Origin: Rhizobacter sp. Root1238
Lineage (GTDB): Bacteria; Pseudomonadota; Gammaproteobacteria; Burkholderiales; Burkholderiaceae_C
Length of the DNA: 64,000 nucleotides
Direction: 5' to 3'
NCBI RefSeq assembly: GCF_001425825.1
Contig: NZ_LMDM01000001.1
Coordinates: 194,204 to 258,203 of the forward strand
Position 1 is the first letter of the stretch. Each line of letters begins with the position of its first letter. Positions 18,181-27,304 of the stretch are shown piece after piece. The position numbers and the translations under genes were made by a program. The notes beneath the pieces were generated by a model, which was not told the origin of the DNA, ran no database searches, and worked only from the letters and a program-made list of their open reading frames with translations.

Positions 18181-18993
18181 ATGAGTTCAACGCCCCCTTC
18201 CCCGGCCACGCCAGCGGCAGAGTCGCCCGTCGACGACACCTCCGTTGCCGACACGTCTGCTGCTGCCGGCGCGCCTGTCGACGCGCCCGCCGAGGTGCCT
18301 GCCGAGGTGTCTGCTGAAGCGTCAGCGGAAACACCCGCCGAAGTGCCTGACGCGGCGCCCGCGAAAGCGCCCGCCAAGGCCCCGGGCATGAGCCCTGCCG
18401 CCTGCGCGCAGGCGCTGCGCCAGCGCTTCCCCGCGCTGTTCGACGGCCCGCCGAAGCCGCTGAAGCTGCGCACCCACGTCGACATCGAAGCGCGTGCCCC
18501 CGGCGTGTTCAGCAAGCAGGTGCTGACGGCGTTCTTCCGCCGCTACACCGGCAGTACCTCGTACCTGCTGTCGGTGGCCCGCGGCCGCCAGCGCTTCGAC
18601 CTGGACGGCAAGCCCGGTGGCGAGATCAGCGACGAGCACCGCCAGATCGCGATCGACGAGCTGACGCGGCGCGGCGTCGGCCTGCAGTCGCGCCGCGAGC
18701 TCGAAGAGCAGCAGCGGCGCAACCGGGCCGGGCTGCTGTTCGACTACGAACGCACGACGCTGACGCGGGCCAATTTCTGCGTGCTGAAGCAGGTCGCCGA
18801 GGAAGAACTCGACGGGCTGCTGGAGATCGCCCGGGCCGAGGCGGCGCAGGACCAGGAGCGCCGGCCTGCGCGCGATGCCAAGCCGCCGCGAGATGCCAGG
18901 CCGCAGGGCCGTCCGCCTGCGCAGCGGCGCGACGGGCCGCCGCCCGGTCCGCGCGGACGCGGGCCGCGCCAGGGCGACGACCGGCGGCGATAG
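18181..18993 (+). CDS. proQ: ProQ/FinO-family RNA chaperone
   Basis: 270 residues. Residues 1-70 are an Ala/Pro/Glu-rich repetitive leader (runs of AEVPAEVSAEAS). Residues about 78-180 are the ProQ/FINO domain, recognised by the LRQRFPALF start, the LLSVARGRQRFDLDGKPGGEIS segment and the following helices. The last 60 residues are Arg/Pro/Gly-rich and likely bind RNA without order. ProQ binds structured sRNAs and mRNA 3' ends. The gene follows the SUV3-like helicase, and the next gene starts three bases after its stop, so they are probably one transcript. Confidence 0.85.
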   Translation: MSSTPPSPATPAAESPVDDTSVADTSAAAGAPVDAPAEVPAEVSAEASAETPAEVPDAAPAKAPAKAPGMSPAACAQALRQRFPALFDGPPKPLKLRTHVDIEARAPGVFSKQVLTAFFRRYTGSTSYLLSVARGRQRFDLDGKPGGEISDEHRQIAIDELTRRGVGLQSRRELEEQQRRNRAGLLFDYERTTLTRANFCVLKQVAEEELDGLLEIARAEAAQDQERRPARDAKPPRDARPQGRPPAQRRDGPPPGPRGRGPRQGDDRRR

Positions 18994-18995
18994 AG

Positions 18996-19901
18996 GTGGA
19001 CGCCCTGGACACCGCCGCGCCGCCGGACGCCGGCGAATGGGGTGACTTCGCGGCCGACCTGGACATCGCGTACGCCTACCGCCAGTTCGCCGACAAGACG
19101 CGTGAGCAGGCGCTGGCACTGTTCGAGCAGAGCGACGTGCTGTCGCGTGCCGAAGACCTGGGCGCGATGCCGGCCGGGCCGTTCCGGTTCTACATGCCGG
19201 TGTTCCGCGACTTCGTCGTGTCGCCGCGCATCTTCGAGATCAACCAGGGCCTGTACGCGTCGACCGCGGCCGATGCGTTCCTGAACCTGATCCTGCGGCG
19301 GCTCGAGGACGAGCCCGACGCCATCGTGCCGCTGATGCCCGAGCTGCTGCCGGCGGTCGAGTACCTGGCCGAGCACCAGGCGCGCTACGACGCCGACGAA
19401 GACGTCTACGGCAGCTTCTTCGACGTGCTGGCGGCGATCCGCGAAACGCTGCGCGTGCTGTCGGGCGGGCCGGCGCAGGCCGGTCCACCGGCGCGCTACC
19501 TGCACCTCGTGCCCGGTGCGCGGCTGCCCGACCTGGCGGCGCTCGCGCCGTTCCGGGCGGTCGTGATGATCGATGCCAAGCTGACGCTGACCTGGCAGAT
19601 CGAGGTCAGCAACTGGCTGGTGCAGGACGGCTGCCTGCACGTGATGGCCTGGGGCAAGGACGCGAGCCTGTGGGACCACTCGGTGGCGATGGCCAACCTG
19701 GAGCACTTCGATTTCGGGCCGATCCCGAAGGCGGCGCAGGTCGTCACGACGTCGCACGAGGTCGAGTCGCTGGGCGAGGTGCTGTGGTTCTGCAAGAACT
19801 GCGCGAACCACCCGGAGGTCGCGCTGCAGCACACGGTGCTGATCGAGATCAGCGATGTGGGGGACGAGGAGATGGTGCTGCAGGCGTACGCGGTGGCCTG
19901 A
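18996..19901 (+). CDS. Unrecognised two-domain protein downstream of proQ
   Basis: 301-residue soluble protein from GTG 18996, two bases after the proQ stop. The first part (about 20-165) is helical and acidic, with FADKTREQALALFEQSD and a PFRFYMPVFRDFVVSP segment. The second part (about 185-298) has a beta-strand pattern with WQIEVSNWLVQDGCLHVMAW, EHFDFGPIP and LWFCKNCANHPEVALQHTVL. From memory both halves resemble small DUF families often seen near immunity-type genes, but I cannot name them safely. There is no signal peptide or membrane segment. Tight spacing suggests translational coupling with ProQ. Confidence 0.75.
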   Translation: MDALDTAAPPDAGEWGDFAADLDIAYAYRQFADKTREQALALFEQSDVLSRAEDLGAMPAGPFRFYMPVFRDFVVSPRIFEINQGLYASTAADAFLNLILRRLEDEPDAIVPLMPELLPAVEYLAEHQARYDADEDVYGSFFDVLAAIRETLRVLSGGPAQAGPPARYLHLVPGARLPDLAALAPFRAVVMIDAKLTLTWQIEVSNWLVQDGCLHVMAWGKDASLWDHSVAMANLEHFDFGPIPKAAQVVTTSHEVESLGEVLWFCKNCANHPEVALQHTVLIEISDVGDEEMVLQAYAVA

Positions 19902-19918
19902 GGCGCGCCGCTCCCGTT

Positions 19919-19970
19919 CCGTTCGCCCTGAGCAGGGACCGAGCCTGCCGAGGGCCCGTGTCGAAGGGTT
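19919..19970. repeat. Degenerate copy of the TTCG(C/G)CCTGAGC...TGTCGAAGG repeat
   Basis: CCGTTCGCCCTGAGC (19919-19933) and GTGTCGAAGGG (19958-19968) are the two ends of the repeat seen several times between glcE and glcD. Here about 25 bases, including AGGGACCGAGCCTGCC, separate them. It lies in the gap between two convergent genes, a usual place for REP-like elements. No protein is encoded here. Confidence 0.5.
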
Positions 19971-20002
19971 TGTGCCGAAGCGCACCGACGGCTCCCGCGC
20001 CC

Positions 20003-20287
20003 TCACGGCGCGCCGTCGAACCGCTCCCCCAGACGCTCGGCTTCCTCTGACACCAGCAGCAGCGCAGTGATCGCCATCCGGCGCAGCGCGTCGTGTTGCC
20101 TGCGGTCGAGCTGAGGCGCCTGATCATCGGCCAGCGCCCAGGCGTCCTGCTCCGAGAGTTCAAGCAGGTGGCGCGTGCCGTCGGTGATGTCGATGACCTG
20201 GGCGAGCAAGCGACTGATGCGCCGACTCTCGATGGCGCGAGACCGTTGTTTGACCCTTCGACGCGAAGTGGGAGCGGGGTCGGCCAT
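20003..20287 (-). CDS. Hypothetical protein, 94 residues
   Basis: ATG 20287 is preceded by AGAGGAAG about ten bases upstream, which decides this start over an in-frame ATG at 20308. The product has a basic N-terminus (TSRRRVKQRSRAIESRR), then helices with Asp/Glu (DITDGTRHLLELSEQD, QLDRRQHDALRRMAITALLLVSEEAERLGE). No membrane segment or signal peptide is visible. G+C at third positions is lower than in core genes, fitting an accessory patch. It diverges from the ADP-ribosylglycohydrolase gene with 130 bases between. No family is recognised. Confidence 0.6.
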   Translation of the reverse strand: MADPAPTSRRRVKQRSRAIESRRISRLLAQVIDITDGTRHLLELSEQDAWALADDQAPQLDRRQHDALRRMAITALLLVSEEAERLGERFDGAP

Positions 20288-20417
20288 GCGCAAATTCTTC
20301 CTCTTCATTCCATGGGGCGCGAAGAGTGCACCAGCGCCTACTTTGCGTCTACAGACTTTGAGTAGCAAGTCGATGATGAGCCGCCAGCCGGTAGAGTAGC
20401 CCCCAAGGAGGCACACC

Positions 20418-21200
20418 ATGCTTGGAGCCATCGCCGGCGACGTGATCGGATCGATCTACGAGTGGAACAACATCAAGACCAAGGCGTTCGAGCTGATCGG
20501 ACCCCGCTGCACCTTCACCGACGACACCGTGCTGACCGTCGCGCTGGCCGAAGCCATCCTCGACGACGCTGACTACACCACGCTGCTGAAGGCCTATGCC
20601 GGCCGCTACCCGCGGGCCGGCTACGGCGGCCGCTTCAAGCAATGGGCGCGATCCGAGGACCCCACGCCGTACTACAGCTGGGGCAACGGCGCGGCGATGC
20701 GCATCAGCCCGGTCGGCTTCGCGTTCGACTCGCTCGACGAGGTGCTGGCCAAGGCCGATCACTACACCCGCGTCACCCACGATCACCCGGAAGGCATCAA
20801 GGGCGCGCAGGCCGTTGCGGCCAGCATCTTCCTGGCCCGCACCGGGACCAGCCGCGACGACATCAAGCGCTACGTCGAGACCACGTTCGGCTACGACCTG
20901 TCGCGCCGTCTCGACGACATCCGGCTCGTCTACCGCTTCGACAGCTCGTGCCAGGGCACGGTGCCCGAGGCGATCATCGCCTTCCTGGAGTCGACCGACT
21001 TCGAGGACGCGATCCGCAATGCGATCTCGATCGGCGGCGACAGCGACACCATCGCCTGCATCACCGGCGGCATCGCGCAGGCCTTCTACGGCGGCGTCCC
21101 TTCGGTCATCGCCCAGCCGGTGTTGAGGATCCTGGATGGCATGCTGCTCGCCACGACGAAGCGGTTCATGCAGTCGTACACGCCGGAAGCGTCGAAGTGA
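20418..21200 (+). CDS. ADP-ribosylglycohydrolase family protein
   Basis: 260 residues, one whole domain. Metal-binding motifs of the ARH/DraG fold are present: GDVIGSIYE near the start, FTDDTVLT (about residues 33-40) and GGDSDTIA (about 203-210), with the family's WGNGAAMRISP segment between. Such enzymes remove ADP-ribose from proteins, nucleic acids or small molecules. A good AAGGAGG ribosome site lies at 20403-20409. It overlaps the next acetyltransferase gene by four bases. No ADP-ribosyltransferase is in the window, so the target is unknown. Confidence 0.9.
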   Translation: MLGAIAGDVIGSIYEWNNIKTKAFELIGPRCTFTDDTVLTVALAEAILDDADYTTLLKAYAGRYPRAGYGGRFKQWARSEDPTPYYSWGNGAAMRISPVGFAFDSLDEVLAKADHYTRVTHDHPEGIKGAQAVAASIFLARTGTSRDDIKRYVETTFGYDLSRRLDDIRLVYRFDSSCQGTVPEAIIAFLESTDFEDAIRNAISIGGDSDTIACITGGIAQAFYGGVPSVIAQPVLRILDGMLLATTKRFMQSYTPEASK

Positions 21201-21646
21201 CGGCGCCGTCGAACGCTTCGCTCCGCGTGATGACGATGGGCGACTACGACGCCGTGATCGACCTGATGAAGGCGACCCCGGGCGTCTCGTTCCGCGATGC
21301 GGACTCGCGCGACGCCACCGCGCGCTACCTCGAACGCAACCCCGGCCTGAGCTTCGTCGCCGAGAAGGACGGCCGCCTGGTGGGCTGCCTGATGAGCGGG
21401 CACGACGGGCGGCGCGGCTATCTGCAGCACCTGGTCGTGCTCGCCGAGCATCGCCGGCAAGGGATCGCGAACGCGTTGGTCGACCGCTGCCTGGCAGCGC
21501 TGGAACAGCTCGGCATCCTGAAGTCGCACATCGACGTGTACCGAACCAACGATGTGGGGCAGGCTTACTGGGAAAGCCAGGGCTGGGAGCAGCGCACCGA
21601 CATCCACCGCTACTCGCACATCCGCGGCAACCATGGGAACGCCTGA
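21197..21646 (+). CDS. GNAT-family N-acetyltransferase
   Basis: 149 residues from GTG 21197, in a GTGA overlap with the glycohydrolase stop. The acetyl-CoA loop is LVVLAEHRRQGIANALV (about 79-95), and the C-terminal YRTNDVGQAYWESQGWEQ is typical of the fold. The substrate is unknown. Coupling to the ADP-ribosylglycohydrolase suggests a shared process or cargo, but GNAT genes move often, so this is weak. Confidence 0.87.
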   Translation: MTAPSNASLRVMTMGDYDAVIDLMKATPGVSFRDADSRDATARYLERNPGLSFVAEKDGRLVGCLMSGHDGRRGYLQHLVVLAEHRRQGIANALVDRCLAALEQLGILKSHIDVYRTNDVGQAYWESQGWEQRTDIHRYSHIRGNHGNA

Positions 21647-21714
21647 CGGACCGCTTCGTCGCGGCATCAGACCTGCCCCGTCCTCGCACAGATGATCGAG
21701 CCCCGAGACGCCCC

Positions 21715-22362
21715 ATGCACCTCGACACCCTCACCGCCAACCCCAACCTCGCCGTCGCCTGCACCGCCTACTTCATCGGCTGTGCGAGCCCCGGCCCGAG
21801 CATCGTCGCGCTGATGGGCACCGCGATGAACGGGGGCCGCGCACCGGCGCTCGCGCTGGCTGCCGGCATCACGCTGTCGTCGTGGACGCTCGGGCTCACC
21901 GCCGCGCTCGGCCTCGCATCGCTGCTGGCCGCGTGGTCCGGCGCGCTGATGGTGGTCAAGGTGATCGGCGGGCTCTACCTGCTGTGGCTCGCGTTCAAGG
22001 CCGGTCGCTCCGCGCTGTCGCGCCACGATGCGGCCGACGCCGGCGCGTCCGGCCGCACCGGCAGCCTGCGGCAGGTGTTCCTGAAGGGCATCGCGATGCA
22101 CATCACGAACCCGAAGGCGATCTTCGTGTGGCTGTCGACGATCTCGATGGGCCTGCCCGCGCACGCCTCGCCGACCGATTCGCTGGTCGTGTTCGCGGTC
22201 TGCGGCCTGCTCGGCGTGCTGATCTTCGTCAGCTATGCGCTGCTGTTCTCGACCGCCGTCGCGCGGCGCATCCACCGCTCCACCCGCCGCGCGTTCGACA
22301 GCACGATCGCGCTGTTCTTCGGCTTCGCCGGCCTGCGGATGCTGCTGTCGCGCCACCTGTAG
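21715..22362 (+). CDS. LysE/RhtB-family amino-acid exporter
   Basis: 215 residues with six membrane helices. The N-terminal signature CASPGPSIVALMGTAMNGG (about 22-40) is typical of the LysE/RhtB family, which exports amino acids or homoserine lactones by proton exchange. ATG 21715 is the first good start. It is convergent with the ABC ATPase gene, four bases between stops. The substrate is not known. Confidence 0.88.
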   Translation: MHLDTLTANPNLAVACTAYFIGCASPGPSIVALMGTAMNGGRAPALALAAGITLSSWTLGLTAALGLASLLAAWSGALMVVKVIGGLYLLWLAFKAGRSALSRHDAADAGASGRTGSLRQVFLKGIAMHITNPKAIFVWLSTISMGLPAHASPTDSLVVFAVCGLLGVLIFVSYALLFSTAVARRIHRSTRRAFDSTIALFFGFAGLRMLLSRHL

Positions 22363-22366
22363 GCGT

Positions 22367-23437
<1,071 letters not shown>

Positions 23438-23440
23438 GGG

Positions 23441-24469
23441 TCAGCCTTTCACCGCGCCGGTCAGCAGGCCGCGGGCAATGAACTTCTGCAGGAACAAGGT
23501 CATCACGACCACCGGCACGATCATCAGCAGGATCAGCACGCTCATCGTCCACCACTGCGGCCCGCGCGTCGCGTTCTGCGCCGCCACCAGCAGCGGCATG
23601 GTCTGCGCGTTCGCGGTCGACAGGAACAGCGCGAGCAGGTACTCGTTCCAGCTCAGGATCAGCAGCAGCAGCGTCGTCGCGACCAGCCCCGGCCGCGCCA
23701 GCGGCAGCATCAGGTCGAACAGGATGCGAAAGCGCGACGCACCGTCCAGCGCCGCGCTCTCCTCCAGCTCGCGCGGGATGCCGTCGAAGAAGTCGACCAT
23801 CAGCCAGACGACGATCGGCAGGTTGGCGGTCATGTAGGTGACGATCAGCGCGAACTGCGTGTCCAGCAGGTGCACCTGCTGGAACATCACGTAGATCGGG
23901 ATCGCCGACACCACCGGCGGCAGGATGCGCTGCGAGATCATCCAGAACAGGATGTCGTCGTTGCCGAGGCGCGCGGTGATGCGCCGCTGCAGCGGCCGCA
24001 AGCCCAGCACGAACAGCATCGCGCCGAGCGGCAGGGCCCAGCCGAGCGACAGCCCGGCCCCGAGCACCAGCGCGACCACCGCGGCGACGCTCGCGATGAA
24101 CAGCAGCACCGCCGCGACGCTCGGCCGGTAGACGATGCGCGTCAGCGCGTACGCCGCCATCGAGCCGATCGCGACCGCCAGCAGCGTCGACAGGCTCGCG
24201 ATCAGCATCGAGTTGAGGTAGGGCCGCAGCGTGTCGCGCCCGGTCTCGACCAGGATGTACTTCCACGCATGCAGCGACGGCTGGAAATCGACGAAGGGCA
24301 GGAACACCGGCCCGTCGGCCACCTGCAGCGGCTCCTTGAACGAGGTGACGAGCACCCAGTACAGCGGGAAGAAGACGACGAAGGTCCACGCCAGCAGCGC
24401 GCCGTAGACCAGCGCACGCGGGAGCGGCGCGAGCTCGCCGAGGCGCTGCGGTTCGAGCCAGCGCTTCAT
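23441..24469 (-). CDS. Sugar ABC transporter permease, MalG/UgpE type with extra helices
   Basis: 342 residues, about 60 longer than usual. The EAA loop (ELEESAALDGASRFRILFDLMLP, about 235-257) and the N-terminal LVTSFKEPLQ segment are standard. Between the AYALTRIVYR helix and the RILPPVVSAIPIYV helix there is an insert of about 45 residues with two more hydrophobic segments and a basic loop (LRPLQRRITARLGNDD). An even number of added helices would keep the topology. The start overlaps the other permease's stop by four bases. Confidence 0.9.
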   Translation of the reverse strand: MKRWLEPQRLGELAPLPRALVYGALLAWTFVVFFPLYWVLVTSFKEPLQVADGPVFLPFVDFQPSLHAWKYILVETGRDTLRPYLNSMLIASLSTLLAVAIGSMAAYALTRIVYRPSVAAVLLFIASVAAVVALVLGAGLSLGWALPLGAMLFVLGLRPLQRRITARLGNDDILFWMISQRILPPVVSAIPIYVMFQQVHLLDTQFALIVTYMTANLPIVVWLMVDFFDGIPRELEESAALDGASRFRILFDLMLPLARPGLVATTLLLLILSWNEYLLALFLSTANAQTMPLLVAAQNATRGPQWWTMSVLILLMIVPVVVMTLFLQKFIARGLLTGAVKG

Positions 24470-25788
24470 GCCGCCGGCTCCCCGCGCGCCGGCCGCACGA
24501 CGAAGTGGAAAAAGCTCACCGCCATCAGCGTCGAGGCGAGCAGCAGCAGGTAGGCCACCGCCGCCGAGCCGCCGAGGTTCAGCGAGCGCCAGTCGATGAA
24601 GGCATGCAGCGTCATGCTCTCGGTCGCGATACCGGGACCGCCATTCGTCAGCACGTTCGGCAGGTCGACGATCTTGAAGGCCTCGATCAGCCGGATCAGC
24701 ACCACGGCCGCGGCGGTCGGCGCGATCGCCGGCCAGGTGATGTCGCGGAAGATGCGCCACGACGGCGCGCCGTCGAGCTGCGCTGCCTCGAGCTGGTCGC
24801 GCGGCTGGCCCTCGATGGCGGCCAGCAGCACGATGAAGATGAACGGCACCCACTGCCAGGTGTCGCCGATCAGCACGACCCAGCGCGCCGACCAGGCGTT
24901 CTGCGCCCAGGTCACCGCACCCAGGCCGAGCAGGCGGGCGACCGGCGCAAACGGGCCGACGCCCATGTCGGCCAGCATCCGGAACATGTAGGCGATGCCG
25001 ACCGGCGTCACCATCAGCGGCAGGAAGAACGACAGCCGGAACAGGTTGCGCCCGCGGATCGGCTGCGCGCACAGCAGCGCGAGACCGAGCCCGAGCGCGA
25101 ACTGCAGCGCGACGCCGCCGGCCACGTAGAACAGCGTCGTCAGCAGCGAGCCTTGCTGGCCACCCGCGGTGCCGGCGGCGACCAGCGCGACCAGCAGCCA
25201 CACGCTGCCGGCGAGCTGGCGGCCGACCAGGCCGGCGACGCGGGCCGGCGCGCCGAGCCTGCGGGCGATGAGCGCGGCGATCACGAAGCCGGCGAACGCG
25301 ATGAGCAGCCACGCGAACCACGGCAGGTCGAGCGCATCGCGCGCCGCCTGGGCCGCGGCCGCGAACGGGCCGAGCGGCGACAGCAGCGCGGCGACGATCA
25401 CGCAGGCCAGCGTCAGCACCGCTGCCGCGCCCTGTGGCGCCCGCGGCGCGGCCTGCGCATAGGCTTGCCGCCGCCGCAGGCTGCGCAGCAGCGCCCACGC
25501 GAGCAGCGCATGCGCGGCCGCGAGCGCGACCCAGGTCCCGGCCGCCAGCTCGCCCGCCGTGCCCAGCAGGTGGAACTGCTGCGAGCCGGCGATCAGCTTG
25601 CGGTAGTTCAGCGCGCCGACGAAGCTCAGCTCGTAGCCGCCGGCCTGCAGCGAGAAGCGCGTCAGTGACAGCCAGGCGGAGGCGAGCAGCGGGAAGATCG
25701 AGAACAGCAGGACGACGGTGACCGCGGGTGCGATGAAGACCGTGCCGGCCTGCCGATCGAGCCAGTCGCTGAACGCCGCCTTCGTCAC
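24466..25788 (-). CDS. Sugar ABC transporter permease, MalF/UgpA type with large insert
   Basis: 440 residues from GTG 25788 (four-base overlap with the binding-protein stop). The EAA loop (EAAQLDGAPSWRIFRDITWP, about 345-364) and the WQWVPFIFIVLLA helix are standard. Relative to 290-residue relatives, about 140 residues are inserted between the first helix (NYRKLI segment) and the LFYVAGGVALQFALGLGLALL helix. They contain about four hydrophobic segments separated by Arg-rich or Ala-rich loops. MalF also has a long insert there, but it is a soluble loop, not membrane helices. Function of the insert is unknown. Confidence 0.9.
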   Translation of the reverse strand: MTKAAFSDWLDRQAGTVFIAPAVTVVLLFSIFPLLASAWLSLTRFSLQAGGYELSFVGALNYRKLIAGSQQFHLLGTAGELAAGTWVALAAAHALLAWALLRSLRRRQAYAQAAPRAPQGAAAVLTLACVIVAALLSPLGPFAAAAQAARDALDLPWFAWLLIAFAGFVIAALIARRLGAPARVAGLVGRQLAGSVWLLVALVAAGTAGGQQGSLLTTLFYVAGGVALQFALGLGLALLCAQPIRGRNLFRLSFFLPLMVTPVGIAYMFRMLADMGVGPFAPVARLLGLGAVTWAQNAWSARWVVLIGDTWQWVPFIFIVLLAAIEGQPRDQLEAAQLDGAPSWRIFRDITWPAIAPTAAAVVLIRLIEAFKIVDLPNVLTNGGPGIATESMTLHAFIDWRSLNLGGSAAVAYLLLLASTLMAVSFFHFVVRPARGEPAA

Positions 25789-27257
25789 TTGGCGCCGATG
25801 CTCGCTTTGTAGGCGGCCTGCTGCTTCGCCTTGCCGAGCTCGTCGTTCAGTTCGTTCCAGGTGTCCTCGATGTTCTTCATCGTGCCCTTCACGTCGAGCT
25901 CGCCGGCCAGGAAGCGCGCCATCGCGGTGTCCAGCGCCACCTGCTGGTAGCGCTGGTTGAACGGGATGCGCAGGTCCAGCACCATGTTCGGCGAGTTCAG
26001 CGAATCCTGGATCGCGCCCAGGTAGTCCTTCGCCGCCTTGTCCGACATGCCGGCCTTCTTCCACGGGCCCATGTCCTTGAACTGGCTCTGCCGGTACGGG
26101 TTGAAGCCGGTCGCGCCGACCGTCACGTCGGCGTTCGACTGCTCCGGCTGCGACATGTACGAGAAGAGGGCATACGCCGCGTCCTTGGCCTGCGGCTTCG
26201 CCTTCGCGTTGATCGCGCCCGACCAGCCGCCGAAGGCCGCGAACGGCGCGCGGTTCACGCCGTTCACCGCATGCGGGCAGCGCGTGGCATCGCACGCCAC
26301 CAGCTTGCCGCTGGCGCGGTCGAGCACCCGGGTCGTGCCGGGCAGCATCAGCGCGCCGACCTTGTCGACCACCTTCGACGCCTTCGGGTCGACCGCCAGC
26401 GGGCCGATGTCGCCCCAGTCGACGGTGAGCGCGCAGCCGCCGCTGACGAACAGCGTGCGGGTGTCGCCGACGTCCATGTTGATCTCGTTCGGCGGGCCGT
26501 ACTTGCCGGTCTCCTTGTAGATCTCCAGCGCGCGTGCGAAGGCGTCGTTGTTGACCAGCGGCTTCATCGTCGCCGGGTCGAAGAACGCGCCCTCGCTGGT
26601 GCCCTTGGCCTGCAGGAAGGCGCCGGCCACCGAGGTGATCATCCAGAACGACTGCGCGCCACGCTTCTTCGCGATGCACGAGCCGACGATCGGCTTGCCG
26701 TCGCCGAAGTCCTTGCCATGCGCGGCCTTCGCGATGTCGAGGTACTCGTCCCAGGTCTGCGGCGGCTTCCGGCCGAGCTTGGCCAGCACGTCGCTGCGGT
26801 AGTAGGCGATGTGGAAGTCGCCGTCCAGCGTCACGGTGTAGGTCTTGCCGCCGTACTTCTGCGAGAACTCGCGGAAGAACGGCGCGACGTCGTCCTCGCG
26901 CAGCTTGGCGTCGGCCTTCACGCGCGGGCTCAGGTCCTCGAGGAATCCGACGTAGTCGGGCATCCACTGCGGCGCGAGGATCGCGGCGTCGATCGAGTTG
27001 GTGCCGGTCGACCAGTCGGTCAGCAGCTTCTGGTACAGGTCGGAGTACGGCACCGTGATCACGTTGACCTTGGCGCCGGTGGCGGCCTCGAACTCCTTGC
27101 CGCGGCGCTGCAGCGGCTCGGCGATCTGCGGCCCGGTGAAGGTCATCACGTTCAGCGTGACGCCGGCGTAGGCCTTGGTCTGCGCCTGCGCGCCGGACAG
27201 GCCGAGCGCGGCCGTGCAGGCCAGCGTGGCCCAGAGGGAAATCGACCTTTGGTTCAT
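25785..27257 (-). CDS. ABC transporter extracellular sugar-binding protein
   Basis: 490 residues with a Sec signal peptide (MNQRSISLWATLACTAAL... cleaved after AQA at about residue 26). The mature part is a cluster-B binding protein with LNVMTFTGPQIAEPLQRRGKEF, a typical start of the fold. It delivers substrate to the two permeases encoded downstream. Among its relatives the ligands are mono- or disaccharides or polyols; the neighbouring aldose-oxidising enzymes favour a monosaccharide. The start ATG 27257 has GGAGACAAC upstream. Confidence 0.9.
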   Translation of the reverse strand: MNQRSISLWATLACTAALGLSGAQAQTKAYAGVTLNVMTFTGPQIAEPLQRRGKEFEAATGAKVNVITVPYSDLYQKLLTDWSTGTNSIDAAILAPQWMPDYVGFLEDLSPRVKADAKLREDDVAPFFREFSQKYGGKTYTVTLDGDFHIAYYRSDVLAKLGRKPPQTWDEYLDIAKAAHGKDFGDGKPIVGSCIAKKRGAQSFWMITSVAGAFLQAKGTSEGAFFDPATMKPLVNNDAFARALEIYKETGKYGPPNEINMDVGDTRTLFVSGGCALTVDWGDIGPLAVDPKASKVVDKVGALMLPGTTRVLDRASGKLVACDATRCPHAVNGVNRAPFAAFGGWSGAINAKAKPQAKDAAYALFSYMSQPEQSNADVTVGATGFNPYRQSQFKDMGPWKKAGMSDKAAKDYLGAIQDSLNSPNMVLDLRIPFNQRYQQVALDTAMARFLAGELDVKGTMKNIEDTWNELNDELGKAKQQAAYKASIGAK

Positions 27258-27304
27258 GTTGTCTCCATCGTTGTCGTTGTTCACACCTTCTCGGCCCGGC
27301 CTGC

